From Actinomycetes bacterium (GTDB lineage Bacteria > Actinomycetota > Actinomycetes > Actinomycetales > Microbacteriaceae): a stretch of DNA of 57,382 nucleotides. The notes under the pieces are model-generated. The model worked only from the letters and a program-made list of their open reading frames with translations. It was not told the DNA's origin and made no database searches. The position numbers were made by a program, and so were the translations under genes. The stretch lies in the NCBI GenBank assembly GCA_030426515.1, contig JAUHYM010000002.1:1-57382 (forward strand), read 5' to 3'. Positions 45,397 to 55,411 of this stretch are shown piece after piece (position 1 is the stretch's first letter; each line of letters starts with the position of its first letter).

Positions 45397-47712
45397 ATGA
45401 CCGACACCACGACCGCAGCGGCGCCGACCGCCGCATCCGTCGCCGACCTCACCCTCGAGGAGAAGGCTTCGCTGACCAGCGGTGCCAGCTTCTGGAACAC
45501 CACGGCCATCGAGCGGGCGGGCATTCCCTCGATCATGGTCACCGACGGCCCCCACGGACTGCGCAAGCAGGCCGAGAGCGCCGACCACCTGGGCCTCGGC
45601 GACAGCGTGCCCGCCACCTGCTTCCCGCCCGCCGTGGGTCTCGGCTCGTCGTGGGACGTCGACCTCGTGAACCGCGTCGGCGTCGCGCTCGGCGTCGAGA
45701 CCTCGATCGAGAACGTCGCGGTGCTGCTCGGGCCCGGCATCAACATCAAGCGCTCGCCGCTGTGCGGCCGCAACTTCGAGTACCTCTCCGAGGACCCCGT
45801 CGTCTCGGGCGTGCTCGGCGCCGCCATCGTCGAGGGCGTGCAGTCGCAGGGCGTGGGCACCTCGCTGAAGCACTTCGCGGCCAACAACCAGGAGAACGAC
45901 CGGATGCGGTCGAGCTCCGATGTCGACGCCCGTCCGCTGCGCGAGATCTACCTGCGCGGGTTCCAGCGCGTCGTGGAGGACGCGCAGCCGTGGACCGTCA
46001 TGTGCTCCTACAACCGCATCAACGGCGTGTACGCATCGGAGGACCCGTGGCTGCTCAGCCAGGTTCTGCGCGATGAGTGGGGCTTCGAGGGCCTCGTCGT
46101 CTCGGACTGGGGCGCCGTGAACGAGCGCGTCGCGGGCATCGCCGCCGGCCTCGATCTCGAGATGCCCTCCTCGAACGGCGTGACCGACGCGCAGATCGTC
46201 GCCGCCGTGCAGGACGGCTCGCTCGACGAGGGCGTCGTCGACGTGGCCGCCGGGCGCGTGCTCGACCTAGTCCGCAAGGCGACCGAGGGCGCAGGCGCCG
46301 CCGAGGGTCCGCTCGACGTCGACGCGCACCACGCCCTGGCCCGCGAGGCCGCCGGCCGTTCGATCGTGCTGCTGAAGAACGACGACGCGATCCTTCCGCT
46401 GCGTCGCGACGCGAAGCTCGCCGTGATCGGCGAGTTCGCCGCCAAGCCGCGCTACCAGGGTGCCGGCTCGTCGAAGATCAACCCGACGCGCCTCGACACC
46501 GCACTGGACGCGGTCCGCGAGGCCGCCGACGGCGATGTCGCCTACGCGCAGGGCTTCAGCCTTGCCGTCGACCCGTCGGCCGACGAGACCGCCGCGCTGC
46601 GCGACGAGGCCGTGGCCGCCGCCGCGGCCGCCGACGTGGCCGTCGTCTTCCTGGGCCTGCCCGACCGCCTCGAGTCCGAGGGCTACGACCGTGACGACAT
46701 CGACCTGCCCACCGAGCAGCTCGATCTGCTCGACGCCGTGGTCGCCGCGAACCCGCGCACCGTGGTCGTGCTCTCCAACGGCGGCGTCGTCGCGCTCCCC
46801 TTCGCCGAGCGCGTCCCCGCGATCCTCGAGGGCTGGCTGCTCGGTCAGGCCGGTGGCTCGGCGACCGCCGACGTCCTGTTCGGCGACGTCAACCCGTCGG
46901 GCAAGCTCACCGAGACCGTCCCCGTGCGCCTCGAGGACACCCCGGCGTACCTCGACTTCCCCGGTGACTTCTCGCACGTTCGCTACGGCGAGGGCCTGTT
47001 CGTCGGCTACCGCTGGTACGACGCCCGCCGCCTGCCCGTCGCGTTCCCCTTCGGTCACGGCCTGTCGTACACGACCTTCGCGTACGGGGATGCCGCGGTG
47101 CAGGTGACCGCCGACGGCGACCTGGCCGTGAGCGTTCCGGTCACGAACACCGGCGACCGCGCCGGCCGTGAGGTCGTGCAGGTCTACACGTCGCTGGCCG
47201 CGTCGATCGTGCAGCGCCCCGTCCGCGAGCTCAAGGCGTTCGCCTCCGTCGCGCTCGAGCCCGGCCAGACCGAGACGGTCACCCTCATCGTCCGCCGCAA
47301 GGACCTCGCGTACTGGGACATCCGCGTCGACCGCTGGGTGGTCGAGGGCGGCGAGTACACGGTGGATGTCGCTGCCTCGAGCCGCGACATCCGCGCGTCG
47401 GTCTCGGCGCCGGTCGAGGGCGACACCGTCGTCCTGCCGCTGTCACCGACCTCGTCGCTGGGTGAGGTGTTCGCCCACCCGGTGGCCGGCCCCGCGCTGC
47501 AGCAGGCGATGGCCGGAATGATGGCCGGCATGGAGGGCGCGTCGTCGGTGATGGCCGAGGGCGTCGACATGATGAAGATGATGGAGTCGTTCCCCATCGG
47601 GCGCCTCGGGATGCTGGCCGCGCTCGGCGGCGACGACGCCGACGGTGCGGGAGCCCCCGACCTCGGCGCGATCATCGCCGCGGCCAACGCCGAAGCGGGC
47701 GCCGCGGAGTAA
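45397..47712 (+). CDS. GH3 beta-glucosidase-type enzyme
   Basis: IMVTDGPHGLRKQ, NIKRSPLCGRNFEYLSEDP, KHFAANNQENDR, LVVSDWGAVN; Fn3-like domain; Met-rich C-terminal tail. Confidence 0.93.
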   Translation: MTDTTTAAAPTAASVADLTLEEKASLTSGASFWNTTAIERAGIPSIMVTDGPHGLRKQAESADHLGLGDSVPATCFPPAVGLGSSWDVDLVNRVGVALGVETSIENVAVLLGPGINIKRSPLCGRNFEYLSEDPVVSGVLGAAIVEGVQSQGVGTSLKHFAANNQENDRMRSSSDVDARPLREIYLRGFQRVVEDAQPWTVMCSYNRINGVYASEDPWLLSQVLRDEWGFEGLVVSDWGAVNERVAGIAAGLDLEMPSSNGVTDAQIVAAVQDGSLDEGVVDVAAGRVLDLVRKATEGAGAAEGPLDVDAHHALAREAAGRSIVLLKNDDAILPLRRDAKLAVIGEFAAKPRYQGAGSSKINPTRLDTALDAVREAADGDVAYAQGFSLAVDPSADETAALRDEAVAAAAAADVAVVFLGLPDRLESEGYDRDDIDLPTEQLDLLDAVVAANPRTVVVLSNGGVVALPFAERVPAILEGWLLGQAGGSATADVLFGDVNPSGKLTETVPVRLEDTPAYLDFPGDFSHVRYGEGLFVGYRWYDARRLPVAFPFGHGLSYTTFAYGDAAVQVTADGDLAVSVPVTNTGDRAGREVVQVYTSLAASIVQRPVRELKAFASVALEPGQTETVTLIVRRKDLAYWDIRVDRWVVEGGEYTVDVAASSRDIRASVSAPVEGDTVVLPLSPTSSLGEVFAHPVAGPALQQAMAGMMAGMEGASSVMAEGVDMMKMMESFPIGRLGMLAALGGDDADGAGAPDLGAIIAAANAEAGAAE

Positions 47713-47727
47713 TCCCGCCCACACGAG

Positions 47728-47764
47728 AGGCGGCCGCCGACACCCTCGGGTGCGGCGGCCGCCT
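47728..47764. terminator. Hairpin between convergent GH3 and galK
   Basis: AGGCGGCCGCCG ... CGGCGGCCGCCTT near-perfect stem. Confidence 0.7.
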
Positions 47765-47780
47765 TGTCGTCTGCCCGGTG

Positions 47781-48946
<1,166 letters not shown>

Positions 48947-48950
<4 letters not shown>

Positions 48951-50113
48951 AGCTGGACTCCTTCCACGGCATCGCGCAGGCGGGCGGCCGAGGTCTCGGG
49001 CGGGACGTCGCCGATCCAGGCGCCCATGGCCGCCTCGGACCCGGCGAGGAACTTGAGCTTGTCGGCCGCGCGGCGCGGCGAGGTGATCTCGAGGTGCATC
49101 CGCACGGTGTCGCGCCCGACGTGCACGGGGGCCTGATGCCAGGCGGCGATGTACGGGGTGGGGGTGTCGTAGAGCGCGTCGATGCCGCGCAGCAGACGCA
49201 GGTACATCGGGGCGAGCTCGTCGCGCTCGGCATCCGTCGTCTGCGCGAAGTCGGCCACGTGGCGATGCGGCAGCAGGTGCACCTCGAGAGGCCATCGCGC
49301 CGCGAACGGCACGAAGGCGGTCCAGTGCTCGCCGCGAAGGATGACGCGCTCGGCCTTCTGCTCGAAGTCGAGGATGTGCTGGAACAGCGCCGGCGCCGTG
49401 CGGTCGATGGCGTCGAGCAGACGCTGCGTGCGCGGCGTGACGTACGGGTACGAGTAGATCTGGCCGTGAGGGTGGGGGAGGGTCACGCCGATCGCCTCGC
49501 CGCGGTTCTCGAACGGGAAGACCTGCTCGATGCCGGGCAGCGCAGACAGCGCCGCGGTGCGATCGGCCCAGGCCTCGATCACCGTGCGTGCGCGGGTGGT
49601 CGACAGGCTGCCGAACGATCCCTCGTGCTCGGGGCTGAAGCACACGACCTCGCAGCGGCCGACGCTCGAGCGCGTGCGCCCGAGGCCGAGCGCGTCGAGA
49701 TCGTCGAGGCCGCGCGGAGGGTTCGACGCGGCGGGAGCATCCCCGTGCGCCTCGGCGAGGGCAGGGCCGAACGAGGGCGACTTGTTCTCGAAGACGACGA
49801 CGTCGTAGAGAGACGGGATCTCGCTGGGGTTCGTCTCGCTCTGCGGTGCCAGCGGGTCGAGGTTCGCCGGCGGCAGGAAGGCGCGGTTCTGTCGGGCGGC
49901 TGCCACCGAGATCCAGTCGCCGGTCAGCACGTCCTGCCGCATCGTGGCGGTCTCGGGGCGGGGGCCGAGGTCGCGGGCATCGACGGCCCGCTCCGGGCCG
50001 AGCGTCGTGTCGGGGTCGTCGAAGTAGATGAGCTCGCGCCCATCGGCCATGGTCGTGGCGCGGCGGGTGACGCCGGCGCCGATCACGGAGCTGTCGAGCT
50101 GTGCGATGTTCAC
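48947..50113 (-). CDS. galT: Galactose-1-phosphate uridylyltransferase
   Basis: DVLTGDWISVAAARQNRAFLPP, EVVCFSPEHEGSF, PHPHGQIYSYPYV, PLEVHLLPHRHV. Confidence 0.95.
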
Positions 50114-50120
50114 GTCAACA
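50107..50120. promoter_or_regulatory. Candidate GalR-like operator A
   Basis: TGTTCACGTCAACA, matches TGTTGACGTCAACA at 54084 with one mismatch; overlaps the galT start region. Confidence 0.7.
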
Positions 50121-50136
50121 TGGTAGATCCTGACCG

Positions 50137-50150
50137 TGGTAACGTCAACA
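50137..50150. promoter_or_regulatory. Candidate GalR-like operator B
   Basis: TGGTAACGTCAACA, centre exactly 30 bp from operator A, upstream of the LacI gene. Confidence 0.65.
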
Positions 50151-50195
50151 CACTCGGGCCGACCGCCCGGCATCCCGATCGCGAGAGGAGCGCCG

Positions 50196-51206
50196 ATGAG
50201 TGGCACACGGGGATCCGCCGCAGGTGCCCGTCGCGTCTCGATGGCCGACGTCGCGGCGCGCGCAGGCGTCTCCGGGCAGACCGTGTCGCGCGTGGCCAAC
50301 GGCGGTGCGCGCGTCGACCCCGGCACGCGCGCCCGCGTCGAGCAGGCCATGGCAGACCTCGGCTACCGTCCGCACCGGGCGGCACGCGCGCTGCGCACCG
50401 GGCGCTCCCAGACGATCGGCCTGGTCGTCTCCACCCTCTCGACCGTTGGGAACTTCCGGATGCTGCAGGCCGTGGCGGATGCTGCCGGCGCGCGCGGCTA
50501 CGCCCTCACGGTGGTGACCGCCTCCGGCCAGCAGGCGGTGGCAGACGCCTTTGCCCAGCTCATCGATCAGGGCGTCGACGGCGCCGTCGTCCTCAACGAG
50601 GCCACCCCGCTCGCCCGATCGGCGGCCGTCCCGAGCGGTCTGCGCCTGGTGGTGATCGACTCCGAGGCCGACCCGCGGCTGGGGGTCGTGCAGTCCGATC
50701 ACGTGCGCGGCGCGCGCGCCGCGGTCGACCACCTGCTCGAGCTCGGGCACCGTACGGTCCACCACCTCGCCGGGCCCGCGGCATCCTTCGCCGCGACGCA
50801 GCGCGAGCGTGGCTGGCGGGCGGCGCTCGAAGCGGCCGGCGCCCCCGTGCCCGACGTCGTCCGCGGCGACTGGACCGCGCCCTCGGGCCACGCCGCCGGC
50901 GCAGCCCTCGCCGCGGCGGGCGTCACCGCGGTCTTCGCCGCCAACGACCAGATGGCCCTCGGGCTGCTGCGGGCGTTGCCCGAGCGGGGCCGCCGTGTGC
51001 CCGACGATGTCAGCGTGGTGGGGTTCGACGACGTGGCGGATGCCGCCGAGTACCGGCCGCCGCTGACCACCGTCCGTCAGGACTTCGACGACCTGGGCGA
51101 GCGCGCCGTCGCGGCGCTCATCGCCGAGATCGACGGGGCGGCGCCGAAAGCCGAGGCCGTCCCCGCGATGCTCGTGGTGCGCGGCAGCACCGCGCCCCCG
51201 CGCTGA
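50196..51206 (+). CDS. LacI family transcriptional regulator (probable galactose regulator)
   Basis: VSMADVAARAGVSGQTVSRVANGGARVDPGTRARVEQAMADLGYRPHRAARALRTGRSQTIG; ATG at 50196 preceded by GAGAGGAG. Confidence 0.93.
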   Translation: MSGTRGSAAGARRVSMADVAARAGVSGQTVSRVANGGARVDPGTRARVEQAMADLGYRPHRAARALRTGRSQTIGLVVSTLSTVGNFRMLQAVADAAGARGYALTVVTASGQQAVADAFAQLIDQGVDGAVVLNEATPLARSAAVPSGLRLVVIDSEADPRLGVVQSDHVRGARAAVDHLLELGHRTVHHLAGPAASFAATQRERGWRAALEAAGAPVPDVVRGDWTAPSGHAAGAALAAAGVTAVFAANDQMALGLLRALPERGRRVPDDVSVVGFDDVADAAEYRPPLTTVRQDFDDLGERAVAALIAEIDGAAPKAEAVPAMLVVRGSTAPPR

Positions 51207-51249
51207 CGCCCGGCATCGCTGAGGGGTCGGTGATGAGCACAGGCCGAGG

Positions 51250-51310
51250 CGTGAGAACAGGCGGATATGGCGAGTTGTCGGCTGTCTTCGCGCCTGCGCC
51301 TGTTCTCACG
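51250..51310. repeat. Intergenic palindromic element A
   Basis: CGTGAGAACAGGCG (51250-51263) / CGCCTGTTCTCACG (51297-51310): perfect 14-bp inverted repeat; 53-bp core similar to 55204-55256. Confidence 0.75.
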
Positions 51311-51317
51311 ACGCCGG

Positions 51318-52295
51318 TCAGCGAGCGGCGCGGCGGGCCTCCCACCCGGTGCGGACCATCTCGTCGACCGTGTAGCGGTTCGCCCAGTCGAGGTCGCGGG
51401 CAGCGAGCTCGCCGGTCGCCACGATCCGGTCCGGGTCACCAGGGCGACGCGGTCCGATCTCGGGGGTGAAGTCGATGCCGGTGACCCGCGCCATCGCGTC
51501 CATGATCTGGCGCACCGACAGGCCGTTCTGCGAGCCGAGGTTGTACGCGGGCTCGATCGGCTCGCCCGCGGCGAGGCGCTGCGCGGCGACGACGTGGGCG
51601 GCGGCGATGTCGGCGACATGGACGTAGTCGCGCACGTTGGTGCCGTCTTCGGTGTCGTAGTCGTCGCCGAAGATCTTCGGCGTCTCGCCGGCGAGCAGGC
51701 GCTCGAACACGATCGGGAACAGGTTGTGCGGGCTGGTGTCGTAGACCGACGGATCTCCGGAGCCGACGACGTTGAAGTACCGCAGCGACGTGTGACGCAG
51801 GGGCGCCTCGCCCGAGGCGGTCGCGACGCCCTGGTCGCGGATCAGCCACTCGCCGATGAGCTTGGACTCGCCGTAGGGCGATGCCGGCCGCTTGGGCAGA
51901 TCCTCGGTCACCAGCGGCACGTCGGGTGTGCCGTAGACGGCCGCGCTCGACGAGAAGACGAGGTTCGCGACGCCGGTCGCGGCCATCGCCTCGAGCACCA
52001 CACGGGTGCCCTCGACGTTCTGCGCGTACGTGTGCAGGGGCCGCTGGACGGACACGCCCGCGTACTTGTACCCCGCGACGTGGATGACGCCCTCGACGTC
52101 GTGGTCGCGCAGTGTGCTGGTCAGCAGATCGAGGTCGAGGATCGAGCCGCGCACGAACGGGACGCCGTCGGGGACGAACCCGGCGTGGCCGCTCGAGAGG
52201 TCGTCGATCACGACGGGCTCGAGCCCCGCGTCGGCGAGGGCGCGGACGATGTGCGCGCCGATGTACCCGGCGCCTCCGGTGACGAGCCAGCTCAT
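51318..52295 (-). CDS. galE: UDP-glucose 4-epimerase
   Basis: MSWLVTGGAGYIGAHIVRALADAGLEPVVIDDLSSGH, YGESKLIGE, LRYFNVVGSG. Confidence 0.95.
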   Translation of the reverse strand: MSWLVTGGAGYIGAHIVRALADAGLEPVVIDDLSSGHAGFVPDGVPFVRGSILDLDLLTSTLRDHDVEGVIHVAGYKYAGVSVQRPLHTYAQNVEGTRVVLEAMAATGVANLVFSSSAAVYGTPDVPLVTEDLPKRPASPYGESKLIGEWLIRDQGVATASGEAPLRHTSLRYFNVVGSGDPSVYDTSPHNLFPIVFERLLAGETPKIFGDDYDTEDGTNVRDYVHVADIAAAHVVAAQRLAAGEPIEPAYNLGSQNGLSVRQIMDAMARVTGIDFTPEIGPRRPGDPDRIVATGELAARDLDWANRYTVDEMVRTGWEARRAAR

Positions 52296-52296
52296 G

Positions 52297-54036
52297 TCAT
52301 TCCTCTCTGTGACCGAGCCTGGGCTCGGCGATGAATCGGATCTGCGATGCGGTGAGCTGTTCGAGCTCGACCAGCACCAGGTCATTCTGCCCGCTCCGGA
52401 TGACCGGCGCGGGAATGTACATCGTGCGCTGCGGGCCCGTGCGCCAGTATCGTCCGGCGAAGAAGCCGTTCACGAACGCGAACCCGTGCCCGAGGTCGTC
52501 CGTGTCGAGGAACAGGTCGGTCGCGGCATCCCGCGTGAATGTGCCGGCGAACACGGTCGGGCCCGACAGCGGGATGCCGGTGGGTGCGGCGGCCTCCCGC
52601 GCGGTCGCGACCAGAGTTGCGAGGTCGATGGGCGTCGCCGCAAGACCGCCGAGGGGTGTGCCGTCGACGGTGACCGGCCCGATGAGCCCCTTCTCCTCGC
52701 CGAGCCGCCGGTCATAGTTCACTCGACCCTGGTCCTCGACGAGGATCGTCAACGCGCGCCCCGGCGGCAGGGTGAGCGCCCGCTCGTGGAGAGTGCGCGA
52801 GAGGATGCCGCACGGCATCCCGTCGACGAAGACGTATGCGCGATCACGCACCTCGCCCACATGCAGCTGCCCGCCCCGATCGTGCGGGAGGGGCGCGTCG
52901 TACTGCAGGAGTGGCCCCAGGTGTCCGAGCTCGTCGAACGTCGCGCACCCCGCGCCCGGCGCGGGGTGCGGCGGCGCGAGCACCGCGCCGACGGGACGCA
53001 CCTCGACCGTGATCTCGGGGGCAGGGGATGCTGCCGGCGGCACCTCGTCGGGCACCGGAGCGTAGCGCGAGATCACGGCGCGGAACGCCTCGTACTTCGC
53101 GGTCGGCCTGCCCGCCTCGTCCAGCGGTGCGTCGTAGTCGTACGAGGTCGCGATCGGCAGATAGCGGCCCTTGTCGTTCGCGCCGCCGGTCGCGCCGAAG
53201 TTCGTGCCGCCGTGGAACATGTAGATGCTCACCGACGCGCCCGCACTCAGCAGGGTGTCGAGCTCCGCGGCGCTCGCCGCGGCATCCGTGGTGTGGTGCG
53301 GCCCGCCCCACCAGTCGAACCAGCCGCACCAGAACTCGGAGCACATCAGCGGCCCGGTCGGCTGGTGCGCGCGCAGGGTGCGCAGGCGATCGGCGGCGCG
53401 CGACCCGAACGACCCGGTGCGGTGCAGCTCGTCGAGACTGCCGTCGCGCAGCATGTCGGGTTGGGGCTGATCGACCGTCGTCAGCGGCACGGTGATGCCG
53501 CAGGCGCGGGTCAGGTCGACGAGACGGCGCAGGTACGCCTTGTCGGCCCCGTACGCTCCGTACTCGTTCTCGATCTGCACGAGGATGACTCCGCCGCCGC
53601 GGTCGATCTGTCGCGGCGCGACGATCTCGTAGACCTTCTCGAGGTACGCGCTGACAGCAGCGAGGTACTGCGGCTCGCTCGAGCGCAGCCGAACCCCGGG
53701 CATCGACGTGAGCCAGACGGGCAGTCCGCCGTTGTGCCACTCGGCGCAGATGTACGGGCCGGGGCGGACGATCGCGTGCATGCCCTCGGCGGCGACGAGG
53801 TCGAGGAATCGGCCGAGATCCTGGGGTCCGGTCGCATCCCACTGGCCGCGCACGGGCTCGTGAGCGTTCCAGGCGACGTACGTCTCGATCGCGTTGAGGC
53901 CCATGAGGCGCGCCTTGCGGATGCGGTCTGCCCAGAGATCGGGATGCACCCGGAAGGGGTGGATGGCGCCGGCGAGGATCCGGTGAGGGGCGCCGTCGAG
54001 GAGGAAGTCGGTGTCGCCGATCTCGAATCGCGGCAT
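52297..54036 (-). CDS. Beta-galactosidase (GH35)
   Basis: DFLLDGAPHRILAGAIHPFRVHPDLWADRIRKARLMGLNAIETYVAWNAHEP, VRPGPYICAEWHNGGLPVWL, VQIENEYGAYG, MFHGGTNFGATGGAN. Confidence 0.95.
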   Translation of the reverse strand: MPRFEIGDTDFLLDGAPHRILAGAIHPFRVHPDLWADRIRKARLMGLNAIETYVAWNAHEPVRGQWDATGPQDLGRFLDLVAAEGMHAIVRPGPYICAEWHNGGLPVWLTSMPGVRLRSSEPQYLAAVSAYLEKVYEIVAPRQIDRGGGVILVQIENEYGAYGADKAYLRRLVDLTRACGITVPLTTVDQPQPDMLRDGSLDELHRTGSFGSRAADRLRTLRAHQPTGPLMCSEFWCGWFDWWGGPHHTTDAAASAAELDTLLSAGASVSIYMFHGGTNFGATGGANDKGRYLPIATSYDYDAPLDEAGRPTAKYEAFRAVISRYAPVPDEVPPAASPAPEITVEVRPVGAVLAPPHPAPGAGCATFDELGHLGPLLQYDAPLPHDRGGQLHVGEVRDRAYVFVDGMPCGILSRTLHERALTLPPGRALTILVEDQGRVNYDRRLGEEKGLIGPVTVDGTPLGGLAATPIDLATLVATAREAAAPTGIPLSGPTVFAGTFTRDAATDLFLDTDDLGHGFAFVNGFFAGRYWRTGPQRTMYIPAPVIRSGQNDLVLVELEQLTASQIRFIAEPRLGHREE

Positions 54037-54083
54037 GGCCGTCCCCTCCCGAGCGTGTCGCGCCGGTGCATGTCACCGATGCA

Positions 54084-54097
54084 TGTTGACGTCAACA
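54084..54097. promoter_or_regulatory. Candidate GalR-like operator C
   Basis: TGTTGACGTCAACA perfect 14-bp palindrome 47 bp upstream of the GH35 start. Confidence 0.75.
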
Positions 54098-54160
54098 CTC
54101 GTCGCACCCATCATAGCCAGGGTGTCCCGGATCGGAAGAGCGAGGCGGTGTGGGCGGAAC

Positions 54161-54202
54161 GCGCCGCGGGCCCGAGAGCCGAAGCCCCCGAGCCCGCGGC
54201 GC
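54161..54202. terminator. Hairpin downstream of the secreted-protein remnant
   Basis: GCGCCGCGGGC ... GCCCGCGGCGC perfect 11-bp stem. Confidence 0.6.
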
Positions 54203-54210
54203 GCTGTGGG

Positions 54211-54890
54211 TCAGCGGACCGTGACCTTCACCTCCTTCGAGGTGGACTCGCCCGCGGGGTTGGTGAAGACCGACACGTATCGGTACGTGCCCGGCTCCTG
54301 CGCCGCGATGTACGTCGACGCGGTCTGCGCGTTCGGCGTGGCAGCCACGAGGGTCTGCTCGTCGATCAGCTCGCCGTCCTCGTACAGCTCATAGTGCGTC
54401 CCATTGGTGCCCCACCACAGGTTGGACGTCAGCGTGTAGTTGCCGTCCTTGTCGTGGTTGTCGTGGCTGAGGACGACCTTGGCGGGGGCGGCATCCTTGA
54501 CCTTCACCTTGGTGGTGGTCGAGGTGACACCGGCCGCGTTGATCAGCTCGCCCGTGTAGACGTACGTGCCGTTCTGCTTGCCGGTGACGTCCACCGTCGC
54601 GATCTGCGCGTTCGGCGAGTCCGCCGTCAGCAGCTTCGTCGCGATCAGCTCGCCGTCCTCGTAGAGTCGGAACACCGACCCGTTGACCCCGTGCCAGAGG
54701 TTCATCGAGATGGTGAAGTCCCCATCGTGGATGCCGTCCCAGCCGCTGTCGGACGAGAGCACGCCGCGGGCGGGGGCTTCGGTGGCCCCCTCGTCCGCGT
54801 ACACGAGCACCTGCACGCTCTCGTGGGCGACCGCTCCGTCATGGTTGACGGCTGTCACCGAGAGGGTGTGGATGCCGGCGAGGCCCTCGC
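54211..54890 (-). pseudogene. C-terminal remnant of secreted protein with tandem Ig/Fn3-like domains
   Basis: Two related repeats: GWDGIHDGDFTISMNLWHGVNGSVFRLYEDGELIATKLLTADSPNAQIATVDVTG and DNHDKDGNYTLTSNLWWGTNGTHYELYEDGELIDEQTLVAATPNAQTASTYIAA; ORF lacks signal peptide and catalytic module and runs upstream into low-complexity sequence. Confidence 0.7.
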
Positions 54891-55056
54891 TACTGTGCCG
54901 GGAAAGCGTTTTCTGATTTGGTGCGCGCGCCTGCCGCAGAGGGTCCGTTCGCGGCGTCTGGGGAGTGCGCTCCACCGCTCACACCTCGTCGCCGGCGTGT
55001 ATACGGACCGCGCCGGCGGCGAGCCCCTCCCGGCCGCCGCCGTGGGCTTGTTGGGT

Positions 55057-55148
55057 GTCGCGCTGTGCCGCGTCGAGTCGGGTATCGCGCCGCGCCGCGT
55101 CGCGCGTCGAGTCGCGCTGCGCCGCGTCGAGTCCGTATCGCGCCGCGG
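55057..55148. repeat. Degenerate tandem repeat, period about 54 bp
   Basis: GTCGCGCTGTGCCGCGTCGAGTCGGGTATCGCGCCGCG (55057) and GTCGCGCTGCGCCGCGTCGAGTC-CGTATCGCGCCGCG (55111). Confidence 0.75.
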
Positions 55149-55203
55149 CGGAACCGGTATCGTGCCGTGCCGAGCCGCGTCGCCGAAACAGGCGATGACG
55201 CGT

Positions 55204-55256
55204 AGACAGGCGACTCTCCGCGATTGTCGCCTGTCTCCACGCCTGAGCCTGTTCTC
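55204..55256. repeat. Intergenic palindromic element B
   Basis: AGACAGGCGAC / GTCGCCTGTCT perfect 11-bp inverted repeat, then CGCCTGAGCCTGTTCTC shared with element A (38/53 identical, ungapped). Confidence 0.7.
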
Positions 55257-55355
55257 GCAACCACGACGACCACCGCCGGCCGCGATCGCAAAGGACACGA
55301 GCGGCGTTGTCCCGCGCGCTGCGGCAACCGTTTCCCCGGCCCCGTTGTACGCTGA

Positions 55356-55369
55356 TGGAAACGTTTTTA
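55356..55369. promoter_or_regulatory. Candidate LacI-family operator
   Basis: TGGAAACGTTTTTA imperfect palindrome upstream of the LacI gene at 55412. Confidence 0.45.
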
Positions 55370-55411
55370 CGTTCGGGTGCGATGAGCCGGGCGATCCAGG
55401 GTGGAGGCGCG

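Noticed and set aside
45397-47712. Met-rich C-terminal tail of the GH3 enzyme as a novel metal-binding domain
   Set aside because: Similar Met-rich extensions are, as far as I recall, found on other actinobacterial/bifidobacterial GH3 enzymes, and no metal-ligand pattern stands out.
49094-51469. 791-aa plus-strand ORF
   Set aside because: Shadow of galT and out-of-frame LacI coding; Arg-rich low-complexity translation without domain motifs.
55057-55148. CRISPR-like array
   Set aside because: Only two degenerate copies, no regular spacers and no cas genes; better explained as a tandem duplication.
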